This document shows, piece by piece, positions 10,131 to 18,361 of a stretch of 49,468 nucleotides of DNA (the first letter of the stretch is position 1; the number at the start of each line of letters is the position of its first letter). The translations under genes and the position numbers were made by a program. Below the pieces are notes generated by a model that was not told where the DNA came from, did not search any database, and was given only the letters and a program-made list of their open reading frames with translations. This DNA is from an uncultured Schlesneria sp. (lineage in GTDB: Bacteria; Planctomycetota; Planctomycetia; Planctomycetales; Planctomycetaceae): NCBI GenBank assembly GCA_903871875.1, contig CAIQIR010000120.1, positions 1-49,468 on the forward strand, given 5' to 3'.

Positions 10131-10601
10131 TTAACTGCTCGTCGCCGACAAGAACTCGTCGATCGAATCAAAAACGACTTCTCTCGGGCCATGACAAATT
10201 ACGGCGCAGATCGCCCCTAATGGATGACCCGATTGAAACGCCAACGCGTCAACTAGTCGCTGTGTCGCACAGATGACATGCGTTTGTTCGATGACAACGT
10301 ACTCCACACCCACCAACGGCTGAAGATCGCCGTCCGAAAGTGCTCGGATGTTGTTCATCGATTCCAGATAAAACGATCGTTCGACATCCTTGTCGAGATC
10401 CCTTCCAGTCACCAGCCAACGTCCGCGTTGTAGCAACGGATTCAAGGGGACCGTCGTCTGGTCAAGCGGTTCGCGATGCGTGTCACGAATGGACGTGACG
10501 ACGATCTTGCGATACTCGCTGTCGCTCGGCAGTTGGCGGTAATTGTGGCGGGGGTAATCGAACGAATAGGCGCAACCTGGCTGCAGAAATTCAGGACTCA
10601 T
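10131..10601 (-). CDS. Conserved-looking hypothetical protein
   Basis: A 156-residue soluble protein without a signal peptide. The segment GRWLVTGRDLDKDVERSFYLESM is strongly protein-like and faintly recalls the strand-rich WYL domain (a wrapped beta sheet with a final Arg-rich strand). That resemblance is weak, and no HTH is present. The protein has good secondary-structure alternation and codon use like the neighbours. ATG 10599-10601 is preceded by a GAGG-type ribosome site about 12 bases upstream. It is the last gene before a gap on both sides. Function unknown. Confidence 0.6.
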   Translation of the reverse strand: MSPEFLQPGCAYSFDYPRHNYRQLPSDSEYRKIVVTSIRDTHREPLDQTTVPLNPLLQRGRWLVTGRDLDKDVERSFYLESMNNIRALSDGDLQPLVGVEYVVIEQTHVICATQRLVDALAFQSGHPLGAICAVICHGPREVVFDSIDEFLSATSS

Positions 10602-11012
10602 GGGGGATTCTACCTCTTGAGGAATCCGACGCGATCTCGGGCATGACCTTCAAGGTCACGGCGCGTCACCCGTGAAAGAGTTCACGGTCCAAACCGAGGT
10701 ATTATTGAACCCAGTCAACCACCGTTTGTCGAGACACAATCTCTTGTGGATCATCGTGACACAAGCAACAATTTAGTCGATCGCGTCTTAAGATTTCCTC
10801 GCCGAATACGCCAAGAAAAATCGATCCCTTGCACAGCCGATTTGGCCTGAAAGTCATGGAGTGCAACGAGATTAGGCCATCGGAATCAAGTGACTCTTCG
10901 TCGCAGCTTGGCGAATAACTCGCCTCACGCTGATTCACAGCAATGAAATCACGGTGAGGCACGGCAAACCCGTCCGTTGCCAAGGACGTCCCGACTTCTT
11001 CCCGAACTCAAG
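10602..11012. other. Intergenic stretch with one doubtful small frame
   Basis: About 410 bases. The minus-strand frame 10702-10983 (93 codons) starts only with TTG and has no strong ribosome site; an internal ATG at 10855-10857 would give 51 codons. Its residues include a CCLC cluster near the C-terminus. It could be a real small protein, but codon use and context do not settle it. No terminator seen. Confidence 0.3.
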
Positions 11013-12704
11013 TCACTGCGAGATCTGGGCAGCGGGCAAGAGTTGCTTTGAGGCACGGTCTTGCAGTTCATTCAGCAGAGCGCGTTGACGCTGGGCGCCC
11101 CCTCCCGGTTGATTCTGGATCGCCGAACCAATGGCAGCAGGGTTCAACCCACCCGTCAGTTGCAGGCCTTGAATTTCGGTGACGACTTTATGCAAGTCGG
11201 TCAGCGCCTCGACATAGGCGGTCTGGCTATGAAAATAGTCTTGCCGCGCCTTCAGCACGGCACTGATGGGCTGCTCACCCGCAACGTAGGCCTCTTCCGT
11301 CAATTGCATATTTAATTTGGCACTCGGCAGGATCTCGGCCTTCAAACGTTCCGTTTGACGCAGATCGGTTTGATAGCGGCGGAATGAATCGGCCAGCTGA
11401 TCACGCAAGACCAGCTGCACACGGCGGATCTCAGCCTGGGCGGCGATGATGTCCGCCGATGATTTGTCGATATTTCCCTGATTCTGGTTGTAGATCGGCA
11501 GCGGCAAGGCCACCAGAGTGCTGAACGTCGATGCTTGCGTCACCCGGTCATACTCGCCCAGCACTTGAACTGTGACGTTGGGAATCGCGGCGGCGCGCGC
11601 TTCGTTATAAGTAGCCCAGGCATGCCCCAAATCACATTCGTTGGATTTCAATTGCGGACTGCCGGTGAGTAACTCCTGCCAACGCGATTCCAATTCCATC
11701 TCTGGAATGTCGTCCGTCAGATTGCCGACAAGTGGTACCGGACCCATCGGCGGGATCCCGGCCACCGTCGCCAGTTGCTCCCATGCCGCCTTGTAGCGGT
11801 TTTCGGCATCGTCTCGTGCCAGACGGACCGTTTCCAGCTGAACCTTGGATTGCACGAAATCGATGCGTGAGGTTTGGTTCGCCTTGAAATTGCCTTCGGC
11901 CAAGTCGAGGCCTTTCTGCGCAATCTCGACCATTTCATTGGCAACGGCCATGGATTCCTGCGCGCCCAGAACTTCGTAGTACCGAATTCTCAAATCATTC
12001 AAGACGCGCTTTCGCTGCGATTCGTTGTCCCATTGATAACGTTTGATCTCTTCCGTCGCCGATCGTTCGGCCAGCCCCAGCTTGTTCGCGGTCACGAATT
12101 CCTGGCTGACAAACATGCCGTTGGACGACTTCACACCGGGACTGGATGCCGAAGCGTTGAAATAACCCACCTGCGGATTGGGATAGAGACCCGCTTGACG
12201 GTAAATCCCCTGCTCGGCCGAGATCGCCGCCTGAGACTGCAACAGCGTCGGGTTTTTCGCGAGAGCAATCGCCTCAAGATCGGCCAGCGTGACTCCGGTA
12301 GTGGGAATTGCGACCTCAACAGAATCGCTATCGATCGTGATCGAAGACGGCAAGGCGGCGACTTGTGGCGAATAGCCCTCTTCTGAGGGTGCTTGCTGAT
12401 CGCCCACAAGCCGAATGTCCGATCGTTCGTCGCTCAGTTTGTCATCATTCGTGTCGGTCGCGGGCCGCTGTGATGTTTTGCTGACCTGGACCGTCGAAGT
12501 CGAAGAAGAATCGCTGCGTCGGGCACGAAACGGGTTTCCGACCAACGTACGTTTGCCGCCACCAGAACCCATGCATCCCAGGTTCAGGCTGAAACAAAGC
12601 AATCCGATCAACAATAAGAGCTTAGACCTTATTGAGAACGGGCAATCAGCAGTAGTCCAAAACGCAGGTTGCAGACCTACATTCCGGTACGGACGCCGGC
12701 ACAT
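11013..12704 (-). CDS. TolC-family outer membrane efflux protein
   Basis: Outer-membrane channel component of tripartite efflux or type I secretion. The protein has about 563 residues. It begins with a hydrophobic export signal (residues 27-43, KLLLLIGLLCFSLNLG) followed by Cys44, so it may be lipid-modified, although the lipobox (NLGC) is imperfect. A Ser/Thr-rich linker follows, then two OEP repeats of long amphipathic helices, for example LADLEAIALAKNPTLLQSQA and the second-repeat ELLTGSPQL. CzcC-like metal-efflux channels look like this. I start at ATG 12702-12704 because GGAG lies 6 bases upstream; the frame is open to 12794. No RND pump or membrane-fusion partner is adjacent, which is unusual. 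Confidence 0.9.
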   Translation of the reverse strand: MCRRPYRNVGLQPAFWTTADCPFSIRSKLLLLIGLLCFSLNLGCMGSGGGKRTLVGNPFRARRSDSSSTSTVQVSKTSQRPATDTNDDKLSDERSDIRLVGDQQAPSEEGYSPQVAALPSSITIDSDSVEVAIPTTGVTLADLEAIALAKNPTLLQSQAAISAEQGIYRQAGLYPNPQVGYFNASASSPGVKSSNGMFVSQEFVTANKLGLAERSATEEIKRYQWDNESQRKRVLNDLRIRYYEVLGAQESMAVANEMVEIAQKGLDLAEGNFKANQTSRIDFVQSKVQLETVRLARDDAENRYKAAWEQLATVAGIPPMGPVPLVGNLTDDIPEMELESRWQELLTGSPQLKSNECDLGHAWATYNEARAAAIPNVTVQVLGEYDRVTQASTFSTLVALPLPIYNQNQGNIDKSSADIIAAQAEIRRVQLVLRDQLADSFRRYQTDLRQTERLKAEILPSAKLNMQLTEEAYVAGEQPISAVLKARQDYFHSQTAYVEALTDLHKVVTEIQGLQLTGGLNPAAIGSAIQNQPGGGAQRQRALLNELQDRASKQLLPAAQISQ

Positions 12705-13250
12705 CGCGACTCCATTCCCTGAATCTCCGCCAGGCGAAATCTCAGTATTCCTAGAACAGGCATCGGCGAACCAGCGTTGGCAAGTCCCGTACACAACTTG
12801 GCAAAGTGCGAACCGTTACAAACCGCAGACTCATGGACGGCCCGGCGGTGTGCCCAGCGGTATACCGAAGCGGATAGAACGAATTTGCGGGCTTCGTGGG
12901 GCTTTGGCTTCCCGTTTGCAATGACGTTGGACCGTTGACCTGAGGCCGGTTCTCAACCTGTCCCTGTTGACGGCGAATGGCACCCTTGATGCGAGCGGAA
13001 ACGCGGTTTTCGAGACGAAAACGACCGCCGAGCCACATCGCCGAAGATTAATTGATCGATATGATTGTTTTTATGTCCTTTGGCTGACAGACGTTTGACT
13101 GAATGTCTCTACTGGCCGGCCCCAGGATTTCACGCATTAAACGTTAACATCTCGTTAACTGACTCAAGATTCAGGTTGAATCGCTTGTCTTTCCCAAGTT
13201 GTCTGACTAGGATCGGACAGAACGATATGGACGTTTTATGGAGATCAGCA
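12705..13250. other. Divergent intergenic region between the TolC-like and sigma factor genes
   Basis: About 546 bases that must hold promoters for both strands. On the plus side, two CGTTAAC copies 11 bases apart (13142-13148 and 13153-13159) precede a candidate promoter at 13185-13213. No small gene is convincing. Confidence 0.5.
13185..13213 (+). promoter_or_regulatory. Candidate promoter for the sigma factor gene
   Basis: TTGTCT (13185-13190), a 17-base spacer and TAGGAT (13208-13213) resemble a sigma-70 promoter 38 bases before the chosen ATG. Weak consensus match, not tested. Confidence 0.3.
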
Positions 13251-14204
13251 ATGTCGAAGTCGTCCTGGAGATCCTCGGAGTTGAGAGCCGAACGAGCCAA
13301 TCAACGATTACGGGCGGAACGGATCCTTCAAGCGGAAATCGAGTTCATCGATAGCGACGAATTCGAAACGATGCTGGCAGCCAAAACGGCACTCACACAA
13401 TTTGAGTCGGTTGCCCCCCGTCGTCGCCGTGCCGTTCGAACGATGGGCGACGGAAAACCGCTCGCCTGCCTGGCCCCCGCACTCAACGAACCCCTGTTGA
13501 GTTTCGCCGAGGAGCAACACGAATTCCGCCGGATGAACTATCTGAAATTCGTGGCCAGCCGCCTGCGATCAACACTGAATGGGCAACGGCCGTCGAGTCG
13601 CAAACTGGACGAAATCGAACGATCGCTGACCGAAGCGAACCAGGTTCGCGAACATATCATTCGAACCAATCTGCGACTGGTGATCTCCAACGCCGGCAAG
13701 TACTGCTCATCGAACTACGGCTTCGAAGACTTGGTCAGCGACGGATCGCTGGCCTTGATGGAAGCGGTCGACAAATTCGATTATCAGCGTGGATTCCGGT
13801 TCAGCACCTACGCCACCCACGCCATTCGTCGCAGTTTCTTCCGCAAGATCGAACGACGACAGAAAGATCGGCAACGATTTGTGGCGACCGACCCCAGCCT
13901 GATGACGTCCGCACCTGATCGTTTCGAAGTCGACCACGACGCCCCGGCCGAAAATCGCCTGATCGGCCACGTGGTCGGACGCCTGAAAGAACACCTGACC
14001 GAACGCGAACTGCACATTGTGGAGGGGCGATTCGGTTTAAATGGTCGTTCCGAGCCCCGAACTCTGATGGAATTGTCGGGTGAACTGGGAATCTGCAAAG
14101 AACGGGTCCGCCAAGTTGAAGGGCTGGCACTCAAGAAATTGCACGCGGTGGCCCTCAGCCATTCGAAGCCACAATCAGAACGGCTCGAATCAGCGCCCGC
14201 CTGA
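13251..14204 (+). CDS. Sigma-70 family RNA polymerase sigma factor
   Basis: A 317-residue sigma factor with regions 2, 3 and 4. Region 2 is clear: RTNLRLVISNAGKY, FEDLVSDGSLALMEAVDKFD (core binding) and RGFRFSTYATHAIRRSF (-10 recognition). Region 4 follows near the C-terminus with LTERELHIVEGRFGL and a helix-turn-helix ending KERVRQVEGLALKKL. The first 120 residues are charged and unlike region 1.1 of RpoD, so this is an alternative group 2/3-type factor rather than the main housekeeping one. I chose ATG 13251 because GGAG lies 8 bases upstream; the frame is open from 13065. The target genes are unknown. It stands alone between a TolC-like gene and the iron-transport operon. Confidence 0.93.
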   Translation: MSKSSWRSSELRAERANQRLRAERILQAEIEFIDSDEFETMLAAKTALTQFESVAPRRRRAVRTMGDGKPLACLAPALNEPLLSFAEEQHEFRRMNYLKFVASRLRSTLNGQRPSSRKLDEIERSLTEANQVREHIIRTNLRLVISNAGKYCSSNYGFEDLVSDGSLALMEAVDKFDYQRGFRFSTYATHAIRRSFFRKIERRQKDRQRFVATDPSLMTSAPDRFEVDHDAPAENRLIGHVVGRLKEHLTERELHIVEGRFGLNGRSEPRTLMELSGELGICKERVRQVEGLALKKLHAVALSHSKPQSERLESAPA

Positions 14205-14535
14205 CGAGACGAGCCCGGCCAGAACGAAATCTCTCAGCCATCGCCCCTGTGAAGTTGGGCAATCCGCCTTCGGCTCCAGGAACGAAACGTTCCCGTCCAA
14301 TGAGCATAAACTCTTTGAACGCATCCCGTTTCGCTTGCAGAGCACCTCTAAATGACCTGCTTTCGATCCGTCCAAACGATGACTGAAGGGCTGGCATAAT
14401 CTGTCTTTACAGACTGAATTCCAGGATTTGGGGCTGGCTTCAGCCGAATCTTGACGATAGAATCACTGCGAAGGACTGAGACTCAGTCTCAATACAAGTA
14501 GCTGCTGAATTCGTTTTCTCCGGAAGGCGGACCGT
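14205..14535. other. Leader region of the feo operon
   Basis: About 331 bases without a convincing gene. The 3' part carries a TTGACG hexamer at 14451-14456 and the 15-base palindrome listed separately. The 5' part holds nothing recognised. Confidence 0.55.
14477..14491. promoter_or_regulatory. 7-1-7 palindrome, candidate Fur-type operator for feo
   Basis: TGAGACT-C-AGTCTCA is a perfect inverted repeat with a one-base centre, 44 bases before the first feoA ATG. Its 7-1-7 layout and TGA...TCA ends match the Fur-box architecture (TGATAAT-N-ATTATCA), although the inner bases are more GC-rich. It lies where the -10 region would be if TTGACG at 14451 is the -35 box, so iron-bound repressor would block transcription. 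That this is the operator is inference. Confidence 0.55.
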
Positions 14536-14778
14536 ATGGCGAGTGTGGTTTCACAGACGATGCCTCTTGAGCTGTTGGAAGCGGGTGAGCGCGGCGTCGT
14601 TATTGATGTCGACGGTCGGCCGGAATTGGTCGTGCGGCTCGAGGAAATGGGACTGCATTCCGGAGTGCAGGTGCGCATGGTCCGTCCAGGATCTCCCTGC
14701 ATCGTCGAAATCAATCATCAGCGATTTTCGATTCGCGTTGAAGATTCCGCCACGGTGCTGGTGGACGTTTCCCAATGA
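14536..14778 (+). CDS. feoA: FeoA-domain protein, first copy
   Basis: An 80-residue SH3-like FeoA domain protein, a small cytoplasmic partner of the ferrous iron transporter FeoB. Family marks are visible: LLEAGERGVVIDV at the start, RLEEMGLHSGVQVRMV (the usual 'L.emGl..G..v.v' signature) and the closing strands FSIRVEDSATVLVDV. ATG 14536 has a GGAAGGCGG ribosome site just upstream. Its stop overlaps the next gene's start as ATGA at 14775-14778, so the two feoA genes are translationally coupled. Two separate FeoA proteins next to one FeoB is a recurring arrangement. The upstream palindrome suggests iron-dependent control. Confidence 0.9.
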   Translation: MASVVSQTMPLELLEAGERGVVIDVDGRPELVVRLEEMGLHSGVQVRMVRPGSPCIVEINHQRFSIRVEDSATVLVDVSQ

Positions 14779-15005
14779 CCTTGGACGAGTTGCGGGTCGG
14801 ACAGCAGGCTCGCATTGTCGAAGTGCAAGGCAGCGATGGCATCGCGATTCGCTTGATGGAAATGGGTTTGACCGATGGTGAAGAGATTTCACTGATTGGA
14901 TTCGCCCCGCTGGGCGACCCCATCGAATTCGAAATCCGTGGGTACCGCCTGTCGCTCCGCAAGACCGAAGCCATGCGCGTCACAATTGATTGCGCAGGGA
15001 CTTAA
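14775..15005 (+). CDS. feoA: FeoA-domain protein, second copy
   Basis: A 76-residue FeoA-domain protein with the signature RLMEMGLTDGEEISLIG and an ending (YRLSLRKTEAMRVTI) typical of the family. It starts inside the stop of the first feoA (ATGA overlap) and ends 60 bases before feoB. The two copies share only the family pattern, so this is an old duplication, and they may have distinct contacts with the FeoB G-domain. Cytoplasmic. Confidence 0.92.
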   Translation: MTLDELRVGQQARIVEVQGSDGIAIRLMEMGLTDGEEISLIGFAPLGDPIEFEIRGYRLSLRKTEAMRVTIDCAGT

Positions 15006-15065
15006 GCTTCACAATATCTCTCAATCTCTCATGAATTTTGCCCTTCTCTGGCCAGCCTCGCTCGC

Positions 15066-17411
15066 ATGAACAAACCGGTTCCTCCCGTCGTCCCCGCCGC
15101 CAGCCACCACGCCGGAGCGGATACGAACGTACAAAAGGAACGAACCGTTGCCGTGATTGGGAACCCCAATACGGGAAAAAGCACGCTCTTTACCGCTCTG
15201 ACGGGCGTTCATTCCCGCATCGGCAATTACCCCGGCGTCACGGTCGAGAAAAAACTCGGTTGGTTTCACCACGAAGGGCGACAGATCCGTCTGGTCGACC
15301 TGCCGGGGACCTATAGCCTCTCGCCACGAACAATCGACGAAATGGTCAGTGTCGACGTGCTACTGGGCCGTCAACGGGAAGTGGGATCGATCGATGCCGT
15401 CGTCTGCATCGCAGATGCCTCTAATCTGGAGCGCAATCTGTACCTGGTCAGCCAGGTTCTCGATCTGGGATTGCCAACCGTGCTAGTCCTGAATATGTGG
15501 GACGTGGCCCAAAGTCGCGAAATCAAAATCGATATCGTCGAACTTAGCCGTCGCCTGGGAATTCCCGTGGTGGCCTGCGAGGCCCACCGTCGGAAACAGC
15601 TCGACGACGTCCGATCGGCCATCGTTCAGGTCAGCCAGATTCCACGAGCCCCCACCCCCGATCTTTTCCCATCGGTATTCCGGGAAGAATCGACTCGATT
15701 ACGGGCAGAAATCGTGCAACTCGGTCATCCAGAACTGCCCGGGTATCTGGTCGAACGGTTGCTATTAGACGTCGGTGGGCAACTCGAAATCGAGCTGACC
15801 AAACAACATCCCGACGGGTTGTCGACGCGGCTGACGGAAGCTCGTGAGCGATTGAATTCCGCCGGTTGCCGGATCCCCAGTATCGAAGCGAAAGTTCGCT
15901 ATGGCTGGGTCCGTCAGCTTCTGAGCGGCGTGATGACGACGCCTCGCGTTCGACCCGTCACTTGGACCGACACCCTGGATCGCTGGCTGACACACAAGGT
16001 TTGGGGACTGGTCGTCTTCAGCGTGATCATGTTTCTGGTGTTTCAATGCATCTCGACGATCGCCGAACCGCTGATGAAGGTCTTTGAAACGGGACAAAAG
16101 GAAGTCGGCCAGGCAGTGGGATCGCTGCTGCCATTCGGCCCTCTTCGCAGTCTGCTGGTGGACGGTGTCATCGCGGGTGTCGGCGGAATTCTGGTGTTTC
16201 TCCCGCAGATCTGCTTTCTGTTCCTGTTCATCGCACTGCTGGAAGATTGCGGCTATATGGCTCGGGCTGCATTCTTGATGGACAAATTGATGACCAAAGT
16301 CGGGCTGAGCGGTAAATCGTTCGTGCCGCTGATGTCGTCGTTTGCCTGTGCGATCCCGGGGATCATGGCCACGCGCACCATCGAAAGCCGGCGCGATCGG
16401 ATGGTGACGATTTTGATCGCCCCATTAATGAGCTGCTCAGCGCGCGCCCCTGTTTATTGGCTGATGGTGGCCGCATTCTTCCCACCGATCTCCTGGGCCG
16501 GAGGTTGGCTGACCCTGCATGGACTGATGCTGTTCATCATGACGTTCTTCGGCGCGTTCGTCGCCGTACCGCTGGCCTGGCTCTTCAAAAAGACTCTCTT
16601 CAAAGGCGAAACACCGCCGTTCGTGATGGAACTACCGCTCTACAAATGGCCCTCACCCCGGATCGTGCTGCACCGCGTCTACGACCGGGCCAGTTCGTTC
16701 GTGGTCAGGGCCGGAACACTGATTCTGGCCACGTCGATCTTGATCTGGTTTGCCAGCTATTTTCCCGGCAGTCATGCGACGGAAGAACGAATCCAGACGA
16801 AAATCCAGCAGGCGGAAACTCTCTTCGCGCCTCAACTTAAGCAACAGGCGGAATTGACCCGCCAGCGCGAGGAACAAGCCGAAGCCGCCGAGCAAGTGGC
16901 GAAAATCGATGAACAACTGAAAGAGTTGGACGTTCAGTTGACGCCGTTGACCTTCCTGTTGGACGAGCGGAACAAGATCTCCGAGAAACTGCTTACCGGC
17001 AGTTATTTGGGGCAGTTGGGCCAATTGATCGAACCGGCGGTGAAGCCTCTCGGTTGGGACTGGCGAATCGGCGTGGGTGTGATCGCGTCATTCCCGGCGC
17101 GCGAAGTGATCGTCGCCACGCTGGGCACGATCTACAGCCTGGGTGGCGACGTTGACGAACACAGTTCGGGGCTGCAGTCGGCATTGCGATCGGCCACCTG
17201 GCCCGATGGTCGGCCGGTCTATTCGATCCCCGTAGCGATGTCGATCATGGTGTTCTTCGCGCTCTGTGCCCAATGCGCCTCGACACTGATGGTGATCCGC
17301 CGTGAAACCAACCATTGGGGCTGGGCCGCGTTTACGTTCACCTACATGACGGCGCTCGCTTATGTCGGGGCGTGGCTGGCCTTCCAGATCACATCGCTGA
17401 TCGTTGGCTGA
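15066..17411 (+). CDS. feoB: Ferrous iron transport protein B
   Basis: GTPase-coupled Fe(II) permease of the cytoplasmic membrane. The G-domain has G1 GNPNTGKS (32-39), G2 inside NYPGVTVE, G3 DLPGTY and G4 NMWD (NxxD). The membrane part has two gate-type segments, including CGYMARAAFLMD and the Cys-containing FACAIPGIMATR. Near residues 575-640 there is a long Gln/Glu/Lys-rich coiled-coil insert between membrane segments, so the protein is long (781 residues). The N-terminal 25 residues are a Pro/Ala-rich lead. No clear ribosome site precedes ATG 15066, so a slightly later start is possible. It is third in the feoA-feoA-feoB operon; feoC is absent. Confidence 0.96.
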   Translation: MNKPVPPVVPAASHHAGADTNVQKERTVAVIGNPNTGKSTLFTALTGVHSRIGNYPGVTVEKKLGWFHHEGRQIRLVDLPGTYSLSPRTIDEMVSVDVLLGRQREVGSIDAVVCIADASNLERNLYLVSQVLDLGLPTVLVLNMWDVAQSREIKIDIVELSRRLGIPVVACEAHRRKQLDDVRSAIVQVSQIPRAPTPDLFPSVFREESTRLRAEIVQLGHPELPGYLVERLLLDVGGQLEIELTKQHPDGLSTRLTEARERLNSAGCRIPSIEAKVRYGWVRQLLSGVMTTPRVRPVTWTDTLDRWLTHKVWGLVVFSVIMFLVFQCISTIAEPLMKVFETGQKEVGQAVGSLLPFGPLRSLLVDGVIAGVGGILVFLPQICFLFLFIALLEDCGYMARAAFLMDKLMTKVGLSGKSFVPLMSSFACAIPGIMATRTIESRRDRMVTILIAPLMSCSARAPVYWLMVAAFFPPISWAGGWLTLHGLMLFIMTFFGAFVAVPLAWLFKKTLFKGETPPFVMELPLYKWPSPRIVLHRVYDRASSFVVRAGTLILATSILIWFASYFPGSHATEERIQTKIQQAETLFAPQLKQQAELTRQREEQAEAAEQVAKIDEQLKELDVQLTPLTFLLDERNKISEKLLTGSYLGQLGQLIEPAVKPLGWDWRIGVGVIASFPAREVIVATLGTIYSLGGDVDEHSSGLQSALRSATWPDGRPVYSIPVAMSIMVFFALCAQCASTLMVIRRETNHWGWAAFTFTYMTALAYVGAWLAFQITSLIVG

Positions 17412-17678
17412 AGCCTGAGACGCGTTCCGGAACCAGGCCTTAATGGCCACAGTGGAACCTCCACACGGATCGGCGTCCGAACTTCTTTTCGACGCCAGAG
17501 ACCGTTCTTCTCGCCATCCCGTCGAAGACAAACCAAACAGGCCTTCTCGGACGGAATTCGATCGCTTCATCAAGGTTTCAGGTTATCACGATAGACTAAG
17601 CCGTTTAGGAAAAGACTTGGCTCATGTCGTATGAGGGGCTGTACCTCGACGCTTTTCTGATCTTGGGCGGTATCGAAT

Positions 17679-18335
17679 ATGAGAGTGTTGGTGGTTGAAG
17701 ACGAACCGGACGTTCTTCGCGCGGTCGCGCTCTTCCTGCGCGAAGAAGGTTATTACGTTGATACGGCCGAAAATGGCGACGACGGACTCTATAAAGGAGT
17801 TACCTGGGACTATGACGCGATTTTGCTCGACGTCATGCTGCCTCGACGAGACGGTTGGTCGGTTCTTAGTGAACTGCGGCGTCAAAAAAAGTCGACGCCC
17901 GTGTTGATGCTGACCGCTCGTGATGCCGTGAAAGACCGCGTTCGGGGGCTCGATACGGGAGCCGACGATTATCTGGTCAAGCCATTTGAACTGTCGGAAC
18001 TGGTCGCTCGCGTTCGGGCATTGATTCGGCGATCGGCAGGGAAATCAGAACCGGTGATTGTGATCGGCAACGTCTCGATCGACACCACCTCGCGAACGGT
18101 CTCGGTGGATGGCAACCCGGTCGCTCTGACGGCCAAGGAATATTGCCTGCTCGAGTTTCTGGCCGTTCATCGGGGCGAATTGGTGACTCGGACGAAGATT
18201 TACGACCATTTGTTCGATGAATGCGATTCGTCGCTATCGAATCTGGTCGACGTCTACGTCTCCAACATTCGTCGCAAAGTGGGGCGTGAGCTAATTACGA
18301 CACGTCGTGGAATGGGTTACATTATCGAGGGTTAG
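17679..18335 (+). CDS. OmpR/PhoB-family response regulator
   Basis: A 218-residue transcription factor activated by phosphorylation. The receiver domain (1-115) has the acidic pair E7-D8, the phospho-acceptor D51 in LLDVMLPRRDGW, T79 and K101 in LVKPF. The C-terminal winged-helix domain shows LTAKEYCLLEFLAVH and the recognition-helix region NLVDVYVSNIRRKVG, ending RRGMGYIIEG. The sequence is of the CusR/CopR/QseB type, often linked to metal or envelope stress. It is followed after 26 bases by its likely sensor kinase. The 267 bases before it hold no recognised gene. The signal is unknown. Confidence 0.95.
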   Translation: MRVLVVEDEPDVLRAVALFLREEGYYVDTAENGDDGLYKGVTWDYDAILLDVMLPRRDGWSVLSELRRQKKSTPVLMLTARDAVKDRVRGLDTGADDYLVKPFELSELVARVRALIRRSAGKSEPVIVIGNVSIDTTSRTVSVDGNPVALTAKEYCLLEFLAVHRGELVTRTKIYDHLFDECDSSLSNLVDVYVSNIRRKVGRELITTRRGMGYIIEG

Positions 18336-18361
18336 GGCTATTTTCCTCAAAGAAGTTGTTC

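Noticed and set aside
10702-10983. Small minus-strand gene with TTG start
   Set aside because: No ribosome site, no domain, doubtful codon use; kept only as a remark in the intergenic entry.
17443-17634. 63-codon plus-strand frame between feoB and the response regulator
   Set aside because: Composition is not protein-like and no homology pattern is recognised.
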